The notes under the pieces were generated by a model. It was given only the letters and a program-made list of their open reading frames with translations, did no database searches and was not told the DNA's origin. A DNA stretch of 64,000 nucleotides, taken from an uncultured Oscillospiraceae bacterium. Its GTDB lineage: Bacteria; Bacillota; Clostridia; Oscillospirales; Acutalibacteraceae. Location of the stretch: positions 21,916 through 85,915 of the forward strand of contig UQQR01000003.1 of NCBI GenBank assembly GCA_900543215.1, in the 5' to 3' direction. Made by a program: the position numbers and the translations under genes. This document shows, piece by piece, positions 15,904 to 24,521 of this stretch; position 1 is the stretch's first letter, and each line of letters begins with the position of its first letter.

Positions 15904-16581
15904 TTAGACGACTAAAACAGGTGTAAAATCAATGCAATCACACGATATAAGCTTAAATTTTACGCCGTCATACTCGCTTACCGCATTATTAAAGCCCGCT
16001 CCGTGTATATGACCGTGATAAACCCTCTTTATTCCGTGGCTTTTAATAATATCGAATATTTCGTGACAGACCTCTCCGCCGTACACGGACGGATAATGCA
16101 AAAATACCTCTGTCGGAAGTCCCGTTTTCTCCGCCTGATTAAGCGACGCTTCAAGCCTGCCCGCCTCACGCAAAAGCACCTTTTTATCGGCGGTATCGTC
16201 ATAAAACCAGCCTCTTGTTCCGGCAATCGCTCTGCCCTCGCAAACGGCACAGCTGTTGTAAATTATATCCACGGAATTAAAACCGTTTTTTAAAAAGAAT
16301 TCGTGTAACTTTTTTGCCGTACTCCACCACAGATCGTGATTACCCTTTAAAAGCAGCTTTTTACCCGGCAGCTTTTCGAGAAATTCAAAATCCTTTACCG
16401 TTTCCTCAAGCTTTAAGCCCCAGGAGAAGTCGCCCGGCAAAACAACGGTGTCTTCTTCCTTTACAAGCCGTTTCCAATTCGCCGCTATCCGTTCGGTATG
16501 ATTATCCCAGCCTTTAAAAATATTCATCGGTTTATCCGTACCGAATGATAAGTGTAGGTCTGAAATGGCATAAATGCTCAA
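15904..16581 (-). CDS. Metallophosphoesterase (calcineurin-like)
   Basis: A 225-residue single-domain phosphoesterase. The dimetal motifs are all visible: DLHLSFG (D-x-H), GDFSWG (G-D), LLKGNHDLWW (G-N-H-D) and YHGHIHG (G-H-x-H). There is no signal peptide, so it acts in the cytoplasm. The WDNHTERI and SWGLKL segments recall a clostridial group of cytosolic phosphoesterases whose substrate is unknown. It is a monocistronic minus-strand gene between tig and the small DUF1540-type gene; context gives no substrate. Confidence 0.9.
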   Translation of the reverse strand: MSIYAISDLHLSFGTDKPMNIFKGWDNHTERIAANWKRLVKEEDTVVLPGDFSWGLKLEETVKDFEFLEKLPGKKLLLKGNHDLWWSTAKKLHEFFLKNGFNSVDIIYNSCAVCEGRAIAGTRGWFYDDTADKKVLLREAGRLEASLNQAEKTGLPTEVFLHYPSVYGGEVCHEIFDIIKSHGIKRVYHGHIHGAGFNNAVSEYDGVKFKLISCDCIDFTPVLVV

Positions 16582-16671
16582 ATTAAAATCACCTGCGCTT
16601 ACTAATAAAAATAATGTTTCTGCACATAATAATCGAGACCCATAATAGGGTCGGAAAGGACTTGACCTAAT

Positions 16672-16836
16672 ATGTCAGATTGCAAATGCGAAACAAAGCT
16701 GTGCGTAGCCTGCGATGTTAAGAACTGTGTTCATCATACCGCAGACGATATGTGCGCCGCGGGAAAAATTCAAGTCGGACACGGCGAAGCCAACACATGC
16801 AGAGATACCTGCTGTGACACCTTCGAAGCGAAGTAA
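16672..16836 (+). CDS. DUF1540-like small cysteine-rich protein
   Basis: A 54-residue protein with 10 cysteines, starting MSDCKCETKLCVACDVKNCV. It has the family pattern of C-x2-C-x4-C, histidines after the second Cys block, A-G-K-I-Q-V-G, and a final C-x3-CC. DUF1540 proteins are small, probably metal-binding, and common in spore-forming Clostridia, often in two copies per gene; here there is one copy. GGAAAGGA precedes the ATG by 11 bases, a little far. A strong terminator follows. The frame is too short for usual ORF cut-offs but is supported by RBS, cysteine pattern and terminator. Confidence 0.8.
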   Translation: MSDCKCETKLCVACDVKNCVHHTADDMCAAGKIQVGHGEANTCRDTCCDTFEAK

Positions 16837-16853
16837 GCTTGCCTGTCAAAATT

Positions 16854-16879
16854 AATATCCGGCTATTAAGCCGGATATT
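16854..16879. terminator. Bidirectional terminator between the DUF1540-like gene and thrC
   Basis: AATATCCGGC/GCCGGATATT with loop TATTAA, then TTTTTTATTTT on the plus strand. T-rich DNA also follows on the minus strand. Confidence 0.88.
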
Positions 16880-16882
16880 TTT

Positions 16883-18367
16883 TTATTTTATTCCGAGAGC
16901 GGAGTAAACCGCCGAAAGCATTTTATCCTTATCGCATATTTCTTTAAACCGTACCTCGGCTCTTTCAAGCGCCTGTATAGGCTCGGGCACCTCGGCGCCC
17001 GTAATATCGGAAAGCAATTTGACATTGCCGAACTCTGTTCCCGAGTCCCTGTCGCTCACCGCTTTAAGCACGCTGTCCGCAAACTTATATGGCGACGCGG
17101 TCGACGCGATAACCGTAGTTCTGCGGTCGTTTGTCTGTTCCTTATACTGACCGTAAACATTAACCGCAACGGCGGTGTGCGTGTCGCACAAATACCCGTA
17201 CTCGCCGAATACCTTGCCTATTGTCTCAAGCGTTTGCCCGTCATTGCAGCAGCCGCCCCAGAAAAGCTCGGTCATTTTAGACTTTATACCGCCTGACACC
17301 TTAAATGTTCCGCTTTTTGAAAGCTCCTCCTGCATTTTTGCAACCTCTTCATCGTTACAGCCCGACAGCTCGAACAGCATTCTTTCAAGATTGCTTGAAA
17401 TAAGTATATCCATAGACGGCGAAACGGTTGTATAAAATTTGCGGTTACGGTCGTAAACTCCCGTTCTTATAAAATCGGTAAGAACATTATTGGAATTTGA
17501 GGCGCAGATAAGCTTATTTATCGGCACTCCCATTTTCTTTGCGTAATAAGCCGCGAGAATGTTGCCGAAATTACCCGTCGGCACGACAACATTAAAGCCG
17601 TCCGCAAGATCTTCGCCGCGAGATATTAAATCACAGTAAGCCGAAACATAATACACTATCTGCGGAGCCAGTCTGCCCCAGTTTATTGAATTGGCGGACG
17701 AAAACTGCATTCCGTTTTTCGCAAGTTTTTCCTTTACCGCGGCGTCTGTAAATATCTTTTTAACGCCGGTCTGAGCGTCGTCAAAATTGCCCCTGATAGC
17801 GACTACATGGACATTTCCGCCCTTTTGCGAATCCATCTGAAGCTTCTGCATAGGGCTTACGCCGTCGCTCGGGTAAAAGACTATTATTTCGGTATCCGGC
17901 ACATCACAGAAGCCCTCAAGCGCCGCCTTACCCGTATCACCCGAGGTTGCAACCAAAATAACGGTTTTTTTGCCTGCCGCCGTCTTTTTTGCCGATGTGG
18001 TGAGCAGATACGGCAAAAGCTGAAGAGCAAGATCTTTAAACGCGCAGGTAGGTCCGTGCCACAGCTCAAGGATATTCATATCCCCGACAACCGAAACAGG
18101 CGCCGGTATATCGTTATCAAAGCTGCCTGTGTACGCTCCCCTTACGCAGTAATCGATCTCTTCCTCGGTAAAGTCGTTTAAAAAGTATTTAAGCACATAT
18201 TTTGCTCTGCCTATATAATCAAGACCGCAAAGCTTTTTAAAATCCTCATCCGTGAATTTCACAAAGCTGTCCGGCACAAAAAGTCCGCCCTCAGCCGAAA
18301 TTCCCTTTGCGATAGCCTCGGCGGCGGTTACTTTAACGGATTTATTCCTTGTACTTATGTAATTCAT
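16883..18367 (-). CDS. thrC: Threonine synthase
   Basis: A 494-residue PLP enzyme converting O-phosphohomoserine to threonine. It belongs to the long form with an N-terminal MNYISTRN start. The PLP lysine is in HGPTCAFKDLALQL (F-K-D). SGDTGKAALEGF and PTGNFGNILAAYYAKKMG are the phosphate-binding segments. No thrB, hom or asd gene is nearby, so the pathway is scattered. It starts 40 bp after the M19 dipeptidase gene on the same strand. Full length. Confidence 0.97.
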   Translation of the reverse strand: MNYISTRNKSVKVTAAEAIAKGISAEGGLFVPDSFVKFTDEDFKKLCGLDYIGRAKYVLKYFLNDFTEEEIDYCVRGAYTGSFDNDIPAPVSVVGDMNILELWHGPTCAFKDLALQLLPYLLTTSAKKTAAGKKTVILVATSGDTGKAALEGFCDVPDTEIIVFYPSDGVSPMQKLQMDSQKGGNVHVVAIRGNFDDAQTGVKKIFTDAAVKEKLAKNGMQFSSANSINWGRLAPQIVYYVSAYCDLISRGEDLADGFNVVVPTGNFGNILAAYYAKKMGVPINKLICASNSNNVLTDFIRTGVYDRNRKFYTTVSPSMDILISSNLERMLFELSGCNDEEVAKMQEELSKSGTFKVSGGIKSKMTELFWGGCCNDGQTLETIGKVFGEYGYLCDTHTAVAVNVYGQYKEQTNDRRTTVIASTASPYKFADSVLKAVSDRDSGTEFGNVKLLSDITGAEVPEPIQALERAEVRFKEICDKDKMLSAVYSALGIK

Positions 18368-18406
18368 TGATTTTTACTCCTTGCAAACCGTACTTCATTC
18401 ATTTTA

Positions 18407-19264
18407 TTATACACTTGCCGTTTTGTCAAAATAATTTTGAGCATTGAGGTAAAAAATTTTATCAAGCATAGCCTTACCGACACCCTTTTCGTTAAGCGCC
18501 TTATAAAGCGCGGGTACTCCGTCAAGCGACCTGACAGGCGCTTCGGTTTCCGCCCCGTCAAAATCAGAGCCTACCGCAATATTGTCTTCAAGACCAAGCT
18601 CAGCCATATGACATATGTTTTCGTAAAGCCTTTCCACGGTATCTCCGCCCAAAAATTTTGTGTAAAAGCAGAGCCCGATTATTCCGTTCCTCTGACCTAT
18701 CAACTTTAACTGCTCGTCTGTCAGGTTGCGTTTCACATCACAGACCGCACGGCAGTTCGAATGTGAGGCTATCGGATACTCCGCCTGCTCTATCGCCGCA
18801 AAAAAACTCTTATCGTTAAGATGCGAAAGATCACAGCAAATTTTCAAGCTGTTAAGCTTTTTAATAACCTCTCTGCCGAATCGGGTAAGCCCCTTTTCGG
18901 TTTTAGAGCCGCCGGCTATACGGTTTTCACCGTTCCAGGTAAGCGTAAGGTATTTAACTCCGTCCTCCTTAAGAGTGTAAAGAAGATCGGAATTATGCCC
19001 TATCACAGCGCCGCCCTCCACGGCAAAATAGGGCGTAAGGTTGGGAGCTGTGCCGTCAAGCTTTTTCTTAAATCCGTCAAGCACGGTGCGGTAAAGCTCG
19101 TACGGCGACTCCGCGTCGTCCCTTATCCAAACGGCAAAAACCTGCGACCATTTTCCGAAAACCGCTCCCTTATCCGCCGATACGGCGAGGTCGTTTTTTG
19201 AAAACTCCTTATTTTTAAAGCAACATTCATATGCGGTATCGCAATGCAGATCAAAATAATTCAT
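18407..19264 (-). CDS. Membrane dipeptidase family (peptidase M19)
   Basis: A 285-residue zinc dipeptidase of the renal dipeptidase family, which can hydrolyse dipeptides, including those with a D-residue at the C-terminal side. The starting FDLHCDTAYEC carries the H-x-D zinc ligands; SHLNDKSF, ASHSNCRAVC (later His ligands) and VAVGSDFDGA-type residues (IAVGSDFDGAE) complete the site. No signal peptide or membrane helix is seen, so despite the family name it is cytosolic. It lies between yraN and thrC on the minus strand. Confidence 0.93.
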   Translation of the reverse strand: MNYFDLHCDTAYECCFKNKEFSKNDLAVSADKGAVFGKWSQVFAVWIRDDAESPYELYRTVLDGFKKKLDGTAPNLTPYFAVEGGAVIGHNSDLLYTLKEDGVKYLTLTWNGENRIAGGSKTEKGLTRFGREVIKKLNSLKICCDLSHLNDKSFFAAIEQAEYPIASHSNCRAVCDVKRNLTDEQLKLIGQRNGIIGLCFYTKFLGGDTVERLYENICHMAELGLEDNIAVGSDFDGAETEAPVRSLDGVPALYKALNEKGVGKAMLDKIFYLNAQNYFDKTASV

Positions 19265-19281
19265 AGCAAAACACCGTTACC

Positions 19282-19644
19282 TTAAAAAGCATTTTTTATG
19301 TAATTAAGTCTGTAACCGTTTCTTCCGTCCGATTTTTTGAAAACCGTCACCTCAGCCACATCAAACCTCGGCTGAAGCACCGTTTCGTACTTACAGAGAA
19401 AATCCTCGGCTGCAAGCAAAATACGCTCCTGTTTACGGCGGTCGACCGATTCAGCAGGCGAGACTATACTGCCCTCGGCTCTGGTTTTTACCTCCGTAAA
19501 AATAATGTATTCCCGCGTCTCGGCTATTATGTCAATTTCTCCGAAACGGCACTGATAATTGCGTTTTATTACCGTACAGCCCTTTTTACTCATAAAATCC
19601 GCAACGAGCCGTTCGCCCGTTTCACCCGTTTTTCCGATATTCAT
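19282..19644 (-). CDS. YraN/UPF0102 nuclease-fold protein
   Basis: A 120-residue protein with an endonuclease-like fold. GEIDIIAETREYIIFTEVK gives the E-x-D ... E-V-K core of the family, and GETGERLVADFMSKKG the N-terminal helix. The biochemical role is not settled in any organism. Its ATG overlaps the rnhB stop by 4 bp (19641-19644), so translation is likely coupled. The rnhB-yraN pair is conserved in many Firmicutes, hinting at DNA or RNA processing. Confidence 0.92.
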   Translation of the reverse strand: MNIGKTGETGERLVADFMSKKGCTVIKRNYQCRFGEIDIIAETREYIIFTEVKTRAEGSIVSPAESVDRRKQERILLAAEDFLCKYETVLQPRFDVAEVTVFKKSDGRNGYRLNYIKNAF

Positions 19645-20240
19645 AATATATTTTTAAGAAATGACATACGGTGTATTTCGCACGGACCGTATTTTTTGAT
19701 AAGCTCCGTATGCTCCTTTGTGCCGTAGCCCTTATGCTTTTTAAAATCATACTCGGGATATTTCTTATCGTATTCAAGCATAAGCCTGTCTCTTGTAACC
19801 TTGGCTAGAACCGACGCCGCCGCTACCGACATAGATTTCCCGTCTCCCTTAACCACCGTTTTACACGGAATTTTTATATCCTTAGGCACACGGTTTCCGT
19901 CTATCAGGGCAAAATCGGGCTTCACAGCAAGCCCGTCTATCGCGCGGTTCATTGCAAGAAAAGTGGCTTGCAGAATATTGAGCGTTTCGATTTCCTCAAG
20001 CGTTCCGTAAGCAACACAAAAGTCAATCGCCTTTTCTTTTATTACATCATAAAGCGCCTCGCGTTTTTTTTCGCTCAGTTTTTTTGAGTCGTTAAGACCC
20101 TCTACAACAGCGTCCTCCGGCAGAATTACCGCCGCCGCGCAAACAGGTCCGGCAAGCGGACCTCTGCCTGCCTCGTCAACGCCGCAAACAAGCTTAAAGC
20201 CGCCCGACTTCGCGGCATTTTCATATTCGTAATCAGGCAC
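19641..20240 (-). CDS. rnhB: Ribonuclease HII
   Basis: A 199-residue enzyme that nicks RNA in RNA-DNA hybrids and removes single ribonucleotides from DNA. CGVDEAGRGPLAGPV carries the catalytic D-E, GLNDSKKLSEKKR the conserved basic segment, and VLAKVTRDRLM plus a further Asp complete the site. It overlaps rbgA by 8 bp and yraN by 4 bp, showing tight operon packing. Standard length. Confidence 0.97.
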   Translation of the reverse strand: MPDYEYENAAKSGGFKLVCGVDEAGRGPLAGPVCAAAVILPEDAVVEGLNDSKKLSEKKREALYDVIKEKAIDFCVAYGTLEEIETLNILQATFLAMNRAIDGLAVKPDFALIDGNRVPKDIKIPCKTVVKGDGKSMSVAAASVLAKVTRDRLMLEYDKKYPEYDFKKHKGYGTKEHTELIKKYGPCEIHRMSFLKNIL

Positions 20241-21102
20241 TCTTTCCTACCCTTTCCAAGGTTATATTTCCGATTTTGGCGTTGCGGTATTCTTCAAGCA
20301 GCATATTTGCCGCACGCTCGGTATCGGTTTCGCCGCCCTTTATCATCATTCCGCGCTTTTTCCCTATTTGGCAAAGTATGTCATATCCGTCCGCCGTGCA
20401 GTCGAGCTCGCCGTAGCGCGCTTTAAGCTTATCGGGGCAGAGTGTACCCAAAAGCTCGGAAAGTCTTACGGCAAGCAACTCGGTATCGAGTATCGTGTCC
20501 TTTACGGCGCCCGTAAAAGCAAGATGCTCGCCGACGGTCTTATCCTCAAATTTAGGCCACAAAACACCCGGTGTATCAAGCAGTTCAAGCTGTCTGTCTA
20601 TAGTAAACCACTGATTTCCCCTTGTAACCCCCGGTCGGTTTTCCGTCTTTGCCTTGTTGTTGCCCGCAATACGGTTAATAAATGTGGACTTCCCGACATT
20701 CGGAATACCCACAACCATAACACGAAGCGGCTTACCTACCATTCCCTTTTGTTCATATGTGCGAAGTTTGTCCGCAAGAGCGGTCTTAACGGCAGTTTTA
20801 AATGCGTTAAGTCCTTTTCCGCTTTTGCAGTCGATACCCATTGCGGTAATACCCTTTTGTTTATAATAATTTATCCACTCGGCGGTAGCGACAGGGTCTG
20901 CCATATCACATTTATTAAGCAGAATTATAAGCGGTTTATCCCCTATCAGCGACGGCAATTCGGGATTTCTGGAGCTTATCGGCACCCTTGCGTCCACTAC
21001 CTCGGCAACCGCGTCTATCAGCGGCAGTATTTCCTTGATTTTACGGCGTGTTTTTGCCATATGTCCCGGAAACCAGTTAATTGTATTATTGCTTTCTCTC
21101 AT
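20233..21102 (-). CDS. rbgA: Ribosome biogenesis GTPase YlqF/RbgA
   Basis: A 289-residue circularly permuted GTPase that acts late in 50S assembly. The start NWFPGHMAKTRRKI is diagnostic. The G4 motif (LLNKCDMAD) comes before G1 (GIPNVGKSTFINR) and G3 (DTPGVLWPKF), which is the permutation. The C-terminal helical ANTAR-like domain of the family spans about 200-289. In most Firmicutes it directly follows lepB; here an acyltransferase gene sits between them. Confidence 0.97.
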   Translation of the reverse strand: MRESNNTINWFPGHMAKTRRKIKEILPLIDAVAEVVDARVPISSRNPELPSLIGDKPLIILLNKCDMADPVATAEWINYYKQKGITAMGIDCKSGKGLNAFKTAVKTALADKLRTYEQKGMVGKPLRVMVVGIPNVGKSTFINRIAGNNKAKTENRPGVTRGNQWFTIDRQLELLDTPGVLWPKFEDKTVGEHLAFTGAVKDTILDTELLAVRLSELLGTLCPDKLKARYGELDCTADGYDILCQIGKKRGMMIKGGETDTERAANMLLEEYRNAKIGNITLERVGKSA

Positions 21103-21111
21103 AATGTCATC

Positions 21112-22200
21112 CTATTTTTTTATTATTAATGCATACTTTGACACTGCCTTAATTTTGCTTAACAAAAACGAAACAACAGTGCTTGTCAGAAAAGCCGAAA
21201 TGAACAAAATTATTACCTTCAACGAATTTGCGATGTTGAGTCTTATAACAGTGTTTTTGAAAAGATTAATGAAAATATAATGTACGAAAAAAAGTGACAA
21301 GCTTATTTTGCTTATATATGTACACGCCCCGGAAAATTTTTCATTTAATCTCGAATCATTTATTCGGTTAAACAAAACAAATACACCCAGTGCCGTTATG
21401 GATAAAAAGAAATTGTCATACCAAACATTATACAGGATTTCTGATTGTGATAAATCACTGCGTGAAATAAATTGCATTAGAACCGTAAGAAAAAAGCATA
21501 CCAAAGTTATCATGCATACCCATATACTTTTTAGTTTTATTGCATTCTTGTTTGCCACAAAATACCCGACGACTATATATAATCCGTACATACCTCCTAA
21601 AAATTCGACAGAAACGAGCGAAAGACATTGAAATTTTACGCCCGCAATATTTAATATCATTTGCAATGTAGGCAAGAAAGAATTAATCGCAAAAATCGCA
21701 CACATCAAAGCAACCAATGATTTTAAGGAAAAAGTTTTAACTATTTTGGCTACAAAAGGTATACCCAAATACATTCCCAAAATCATTGGTAAATACCACA
21801 TTTGCGGCGACGGCACCGTTTCTAAACATAACAATTCCCTCGTTATGTTATTAAAGGTTAAATGTTGAAATTGCCCTGTAAAACAGAAATATATATTGTA
21901 AATCACAACCCAGATTTCGTTTGCAATAAAAAGCGGTAACCAATTCCTTTTGTAAAAAGTAAAGACATCGGAATCTTCCTCAATTTGTTTTTTTAAAAGC
22001 AATGCTCCGGAAAGAAACAAAAATATAGGTACACCTAATCTGCCTACTGTAAATGAAGAAATCATGAAAAGTTTTGATATTCTGCCGGCATCCCCACATT
22101 TTGAGGAAAGGTCATAAATGTTTTCTACACTATGACATAAAATTACGCATAAAATAGCAGATGCTCTCGCAACATCAAATTTATAGATTCTATTATTCAT
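21112..22200 (-). CDS. Integral membrane acyltransferase (acyltransferase 3 family)
   Basis: A 362-residue polytopic protein with about ten hydrophobic segments. The start RIYKFDVARASAILCVILCHS contains the family's conserved R-x-x-A and the proposed active-site His. Such enzymes O-acetylate or otherwise acylate sugars of cell-surface polymers across the membrane. The gene is visibly richer in A and T than its neighbours and splits the lepB-rbgA pair, pointing to insertion. It ends 9 bp before rbgA and so is still transcribed with the operon. The substrate is unknown. Confidence 0.88.
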   Translation of the reverse strand: MNNRIYKFDVARASAILCVILCHSVENIYDLSSKCGDAGRISKLFMISSFTVGRLGVPIFLFLSGALLLKKQIEEDSDVFTFYKRNWLPLFIANEIWVVIYNIYFCFTGQFQHLTFNNITRELLCLETVPSPQMWYLPMILGMYLGIPFVAKIVKTFSLKSLVALMCAIFAINSFLPTLQMILNIAGVKFQCLSLVSVEFLGGMYGLYIVVGYFVANKNAIKLKSIWVCMITLVCFFLTVLMQFISRSDLSQSEILYNVWYDNFFLSITALGVFVLFNRINDSRLNEKFSGACTYISKISLSLFFVHYIFINLFKNTVIRLNIANSLKVIILFISAFLTSTVVSFLLSKIKAVSKYALIIKK

Positions 22201-22236
22201 ACCCTATTTCCCTATACCCCCCCGAAAAAATTTGAT

Positions 22237-22905
22237 TTACTTATTATCCAGTCTGCCGAAGCTTGAGAACGGGAAAACCCTTAATACCGCATGGCCTAAG
22301 ATATAGCGTATATCCACAAGTCCTCCGTCGCCTATCTGCATATAACGGCTGTCAAGCGAGTCATTGCGGTTATCCCCGAGAACAAACACATAACCGTCCG
22401 GCACATACACAGGAAATTTCACATCGCCCATACGGTTGGTGGGCGTTCTTGTATACGGCTCATCAAGCTCCACGCCGTCAACCGAAACAACGCCCTTTTC
22501 AAAATCAACATCCACCGTTTGCCCCGCAACCGCTATCACACGCTTTATAATCGGGACCTGACCCGTCGTTACACCCTCAACCGAATTATCAGCATTGCGT
22601 GAGATTACGACAATATCGCCCTTTTTCGGAGTATACGCAAGATTTGTTATAATAACCTTATCCTTGTCCTGCAGGGTATTGGTCATTGATTCGCCGCTTA
22701 TTGTGGCTACACGGAAAATCAGGCTGAAAATTATCACCACCGTAATAATAGCGGTAGCAAGCACATCCAGCCATTCAAATATTTCACCCGTAACAGAGCC
22801 CTTCGGCTTTGCTTCGGGTTCTTCCGCCGAATTGTCAACACAGCTCTCGTCCACAAAAAATCCGCCCGCATTTTCGGGATTGTAAAAATCGTTTCTGTCG
22901 TCCAT
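22237..22905 (-). CDS. lepB: Signal peptidase I
   Basis: A 222-residue membrane serine protease that removes signal peptides. An acidic cytosolic N-terminus (about 45 residues) precedes one membrane helix (about 48-66, ATAIITVVIIFSLIFRVA). The catalytic Ser is in ISGESMTNTL, the catalytic Lys in PIIKRVIAVAGQ, and GDNRNDSLDSR is the conserved box E. It follows rplS on the minus strand with a terminator hairpin in between, so it is transcribed by partial read-through or from its own promoter. Confidence 0.96.
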   Translation of the reverse strand: MDDRNDFYNPENAGGFFVDESCVDNSAEEPEAKPKGSVTGEIFEWLDVLATAIITVVIIFSLIFRVATISGESMTNTLQDKDKVIITNLAYTPKKGDIVVISRNADNSVEGVTTGQVPIIKRVIAVAGQTVDVDFEKGVVSVDGVELDEPYTRTPTNRMGDVKFPVYVPDGYVFVLGDNRNDSLDSRYMQIGDGGLVDIRYILGHAVLRVFPFSSFGRLDNK

Positions 22906-22924
22906 AAGTACCTCACACTAAACA

Positions 22925-22955
22925 AAAGGGGAGACAGTATGCCCGTCTCCCCTTT
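22925..22955 (-). terminator. Terminator between rplS and lepB
   Basis: AAAGGGGAGAC/GTCTCCCCTTT perfect 11-bp stem, then TTTTGTTT on the minus strand. It would lower lepB expression relative to rplS. Confidence 0.8.
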
Positions 22956-22982
22956 AAATGCCTTATTATGACGGTAAGAAAA

Positions 22983-23327
22983 TCAGCCGATGAGTTCCTT
23001 AACCTTAGCAGCCTTACCGACTCTGTCACGCAGATAGTAAAGCTTTGCTCTGCGAACCTGACCCTTGCGTACAAGCTCAACCTTAGCAACATTGGGAGAA
23101 TGTACGGGGAAAACACGCTCTACACCTACGCCGTAGGAAACACGGCGAACGGTAAAGGTCTCGGCAATGCCGCTGTTGTTCTTGGCAATAACCGTACCCT
23201 CGAAAACCTGTATTCTTTCTTTTTCGCCCTCTTTAATTCTTACATGAACCTTTACGGTGCTTCCTATAAGAATTTCGGGAGCGTCCTTTTTGAGCATATC
23301 TGCTGTAAGCTCTTTAATGACATCCAT
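22983..23327 (-). CDS. rplS: 50S ribosomal protein L19
   Basis: A 114-residue protein of normal length at the 30S/50S interface. The motifs VRIKEGEKERIQVFEGTVIA and TVRRVSYGVGVERVFPVHSP are highly conserved in L19. RBS AGGAGG precedes the ATG. A leader of about 150 bases lies between its promoter and start codon. It heads the rplS-lepB-(acyltransferase)-rbgA-rnhB-yraN block. Confidence 0.98.
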   Translation of the reverse strand: MDVIKELTADMLKKDAPEILIGSTVKVHVRIKEGEKERIQVFEGTVIAKNNSGIAETFTVRRVSYGVGVERVFPVHSPNVAKVELVRKGQVRRAKLYYLRDRVGKAAKVKELIG

Positions 23328-23480
23328 CTTTTTTCCTCCTTAATTTCTATCAGGCGTTCGTACCCTTATAGAGCAGAGGACCACCCGCTTCAATGTCGAT
23401 TTTTCGGCAATGAACCCACCCGTAAGGCCCGGGTGAAATCAAATGCAGAATACCTGAAAACCTATTCGGTCTCCAATAGC
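23328..23480 (-). promoter_or_regulatory. rplS leader, possible L19 autoregulatory RNA
   Basis: About 150 untranslated bases lie between the promoter and rplS. They contain a CACCCG/CGGGTG hairpin (minus strand, around 23415-23435) and an adjacent TTCA/TGAA-closed stem-loop. Firmicutes are known to carry an L19 leader RNA upstream of rplS. I could not match it base by base, so the class is inferred from position and length. Confidence 0.45.
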
Positions 23481-23486
23481 CAGATT

Positions 23487-23515
23487 ATTTTACCACAACG
23501 GGCAATAAAAATCAA
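23487..23515 (-). promoter_or_regulatory. Promoter of rplS
   Basis: Minus strand TTGATT (23510-23515), 17-bp spacer, TAAAAT (23487-23492). Confidence 0.7.
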
Positions 23516-23523
23516 GTGTTTTT

Positions 23524-23964
23524 TTATTTTTTACCTGTTGAGCCGAATCCGCCGGCTCCCCTTACGGTGTCCGAAAGCTCGTCACACTCTGTAAATTCCG
23601 CCTTTAAAAAGGGAGTGATAACAAGCTGTGCGATACGCTCGCCGTCCGCAATTTCCTGTTCCTTATCGGAATGATTGTGAAGTGAAACCATAAATTCGCC
23701 GCGGTAATCACTGTCCACCACACCGACCTTGTTTGCAGGCGCAAGCCCTCTTTTGGTAGCTATACCGCTGCGCGCATAGATAAGACCCGCATAACCCTCC
23801 GGTATTTCCATTGAAATTCCCGTGTGTATCATTTTCGTCTCACCCGGAGCAATTTTTACCGTCTCGCCGTTCGTAAGCGCATATATGTCCGCTCCCGCGG
23901 CATATTCCGAGCCGTATGTCGGTGCGTGTGCGTTTTCGCTGAGCTTTTTGAAATTTACTTTCAT
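23524..23964 (-). CDS. dut: dUTP diphosphatase
   Basis: A 146-residue trimeric dUTPase (dUTP to dUMP plus pyrophosphate). ATG 23964 (MKVNFKKL) is preferred to an upstream ATG at 24021 because AGGA sits 9 bp before it and family proteins start here. The conserved motifs are ARSGIATKRGL (2), NKVGVVDSDYRGEF (3, with the catalytic Asp), RIAQLVI (4) and GAGGFGSTG (5, the C-terminal arm that closes over the substrate). It sits 17 bp after nrdG, so dNTP-supply genes are clustered here. Confidence 0.96.
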   Translation of the reverse strand: MKVNFKKLSENAHAPTYGSEYAAGADIYALTNGETVKIAPGETKMIHTGISMEIPEGYAGLIYARSGIATKRGLAPANKVGVVDSDYRGEFMVSLHNHSDKEQEIADGERIAQLVITPFLKAEFTECDELSDTVRGAGGFGSTGKK

Positions 23965-23981
23965 TTTTATCATTCCTTTGC

Positions 23982-24521
23982 TTATTCGTATATGTTTCCG
24001 CTTCCCATACTGCGTTTCCAAACGCCGTCAAGCCATATCGGCTCGCCCTTTATAAGAGATTTCTTAACATCCAATATTCTCTGATTTGAAGACCCTCTGA
24101 AAATAAGGTCAGGGCTCTTTTTTTCCTCTACAAATTTCCCGTCCACCAAAACATCTATATATTTAAGCATTTCCGCCGCCGTTTCGTCGGTCAGCTGTTC
24201 GTACACAAAGCCCGTATAGCACCATACCTTTTTTTCGGGGAAAAGCTCCTTTGCTTTTTTCAAAAGACCGGTCAGCGCCGCCCTATTTTCAGGCTCGAAC
24301 GGTTCGCCGCCCAAAAGCGACAGACCCATTATATATTCCTTTGAAAGCTCTGTCAATATTTCCTTTTCGGTATTCTCCGTAAACAGCTTGCCGTAAGCAA
24401 AATCCCACGCTTCCCTGTTAAAGCAGTTTTTGCAGTGATGCCGGCATCCGCTTACAAAAAGCGATACTCTGACACCCGGTCCGTTTGCTATATCAAATTT
24501 TTTAAGCGCCGCGTAATTCAT
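23982..24521 (-). CDS. nrdG: Anaerobic ribonucleotide reductase activating protein
   Basis: A 179-residue radical-SAM enzyme that installs the glycyl radical on NrdD. The 4Fe-4S motif is C-x3-C-x2-C in GCRHHCKNC. LSLLGGEPFE is the glycine-rich SAM-binding GGE motif. It is slightly longer than E. coli NrdG. It follows nrdD on the minus strand; a GGACGGCG/CGCCGTCC hairpin (24550-24570) without a T run lies between them and may stabilise or separate the two messages. Confidence 0.96.
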   Translation of the reverse strand: MNYAALKKFDIANGPGVRVSLFVSGCRHHCKNCFNREAWDFAYGKLFTENTEKEILTELSKEYIMGLSLLGGEPFEPENRAALTGLLKKAKELFPEKKVWCYTGFVYEQLTDETAAEMLKYIDVLVDGKFVEEKKSPDLIFRGSSNQRILDVKKSLIKGEPIWLDGVWKRSMGSGNIYE

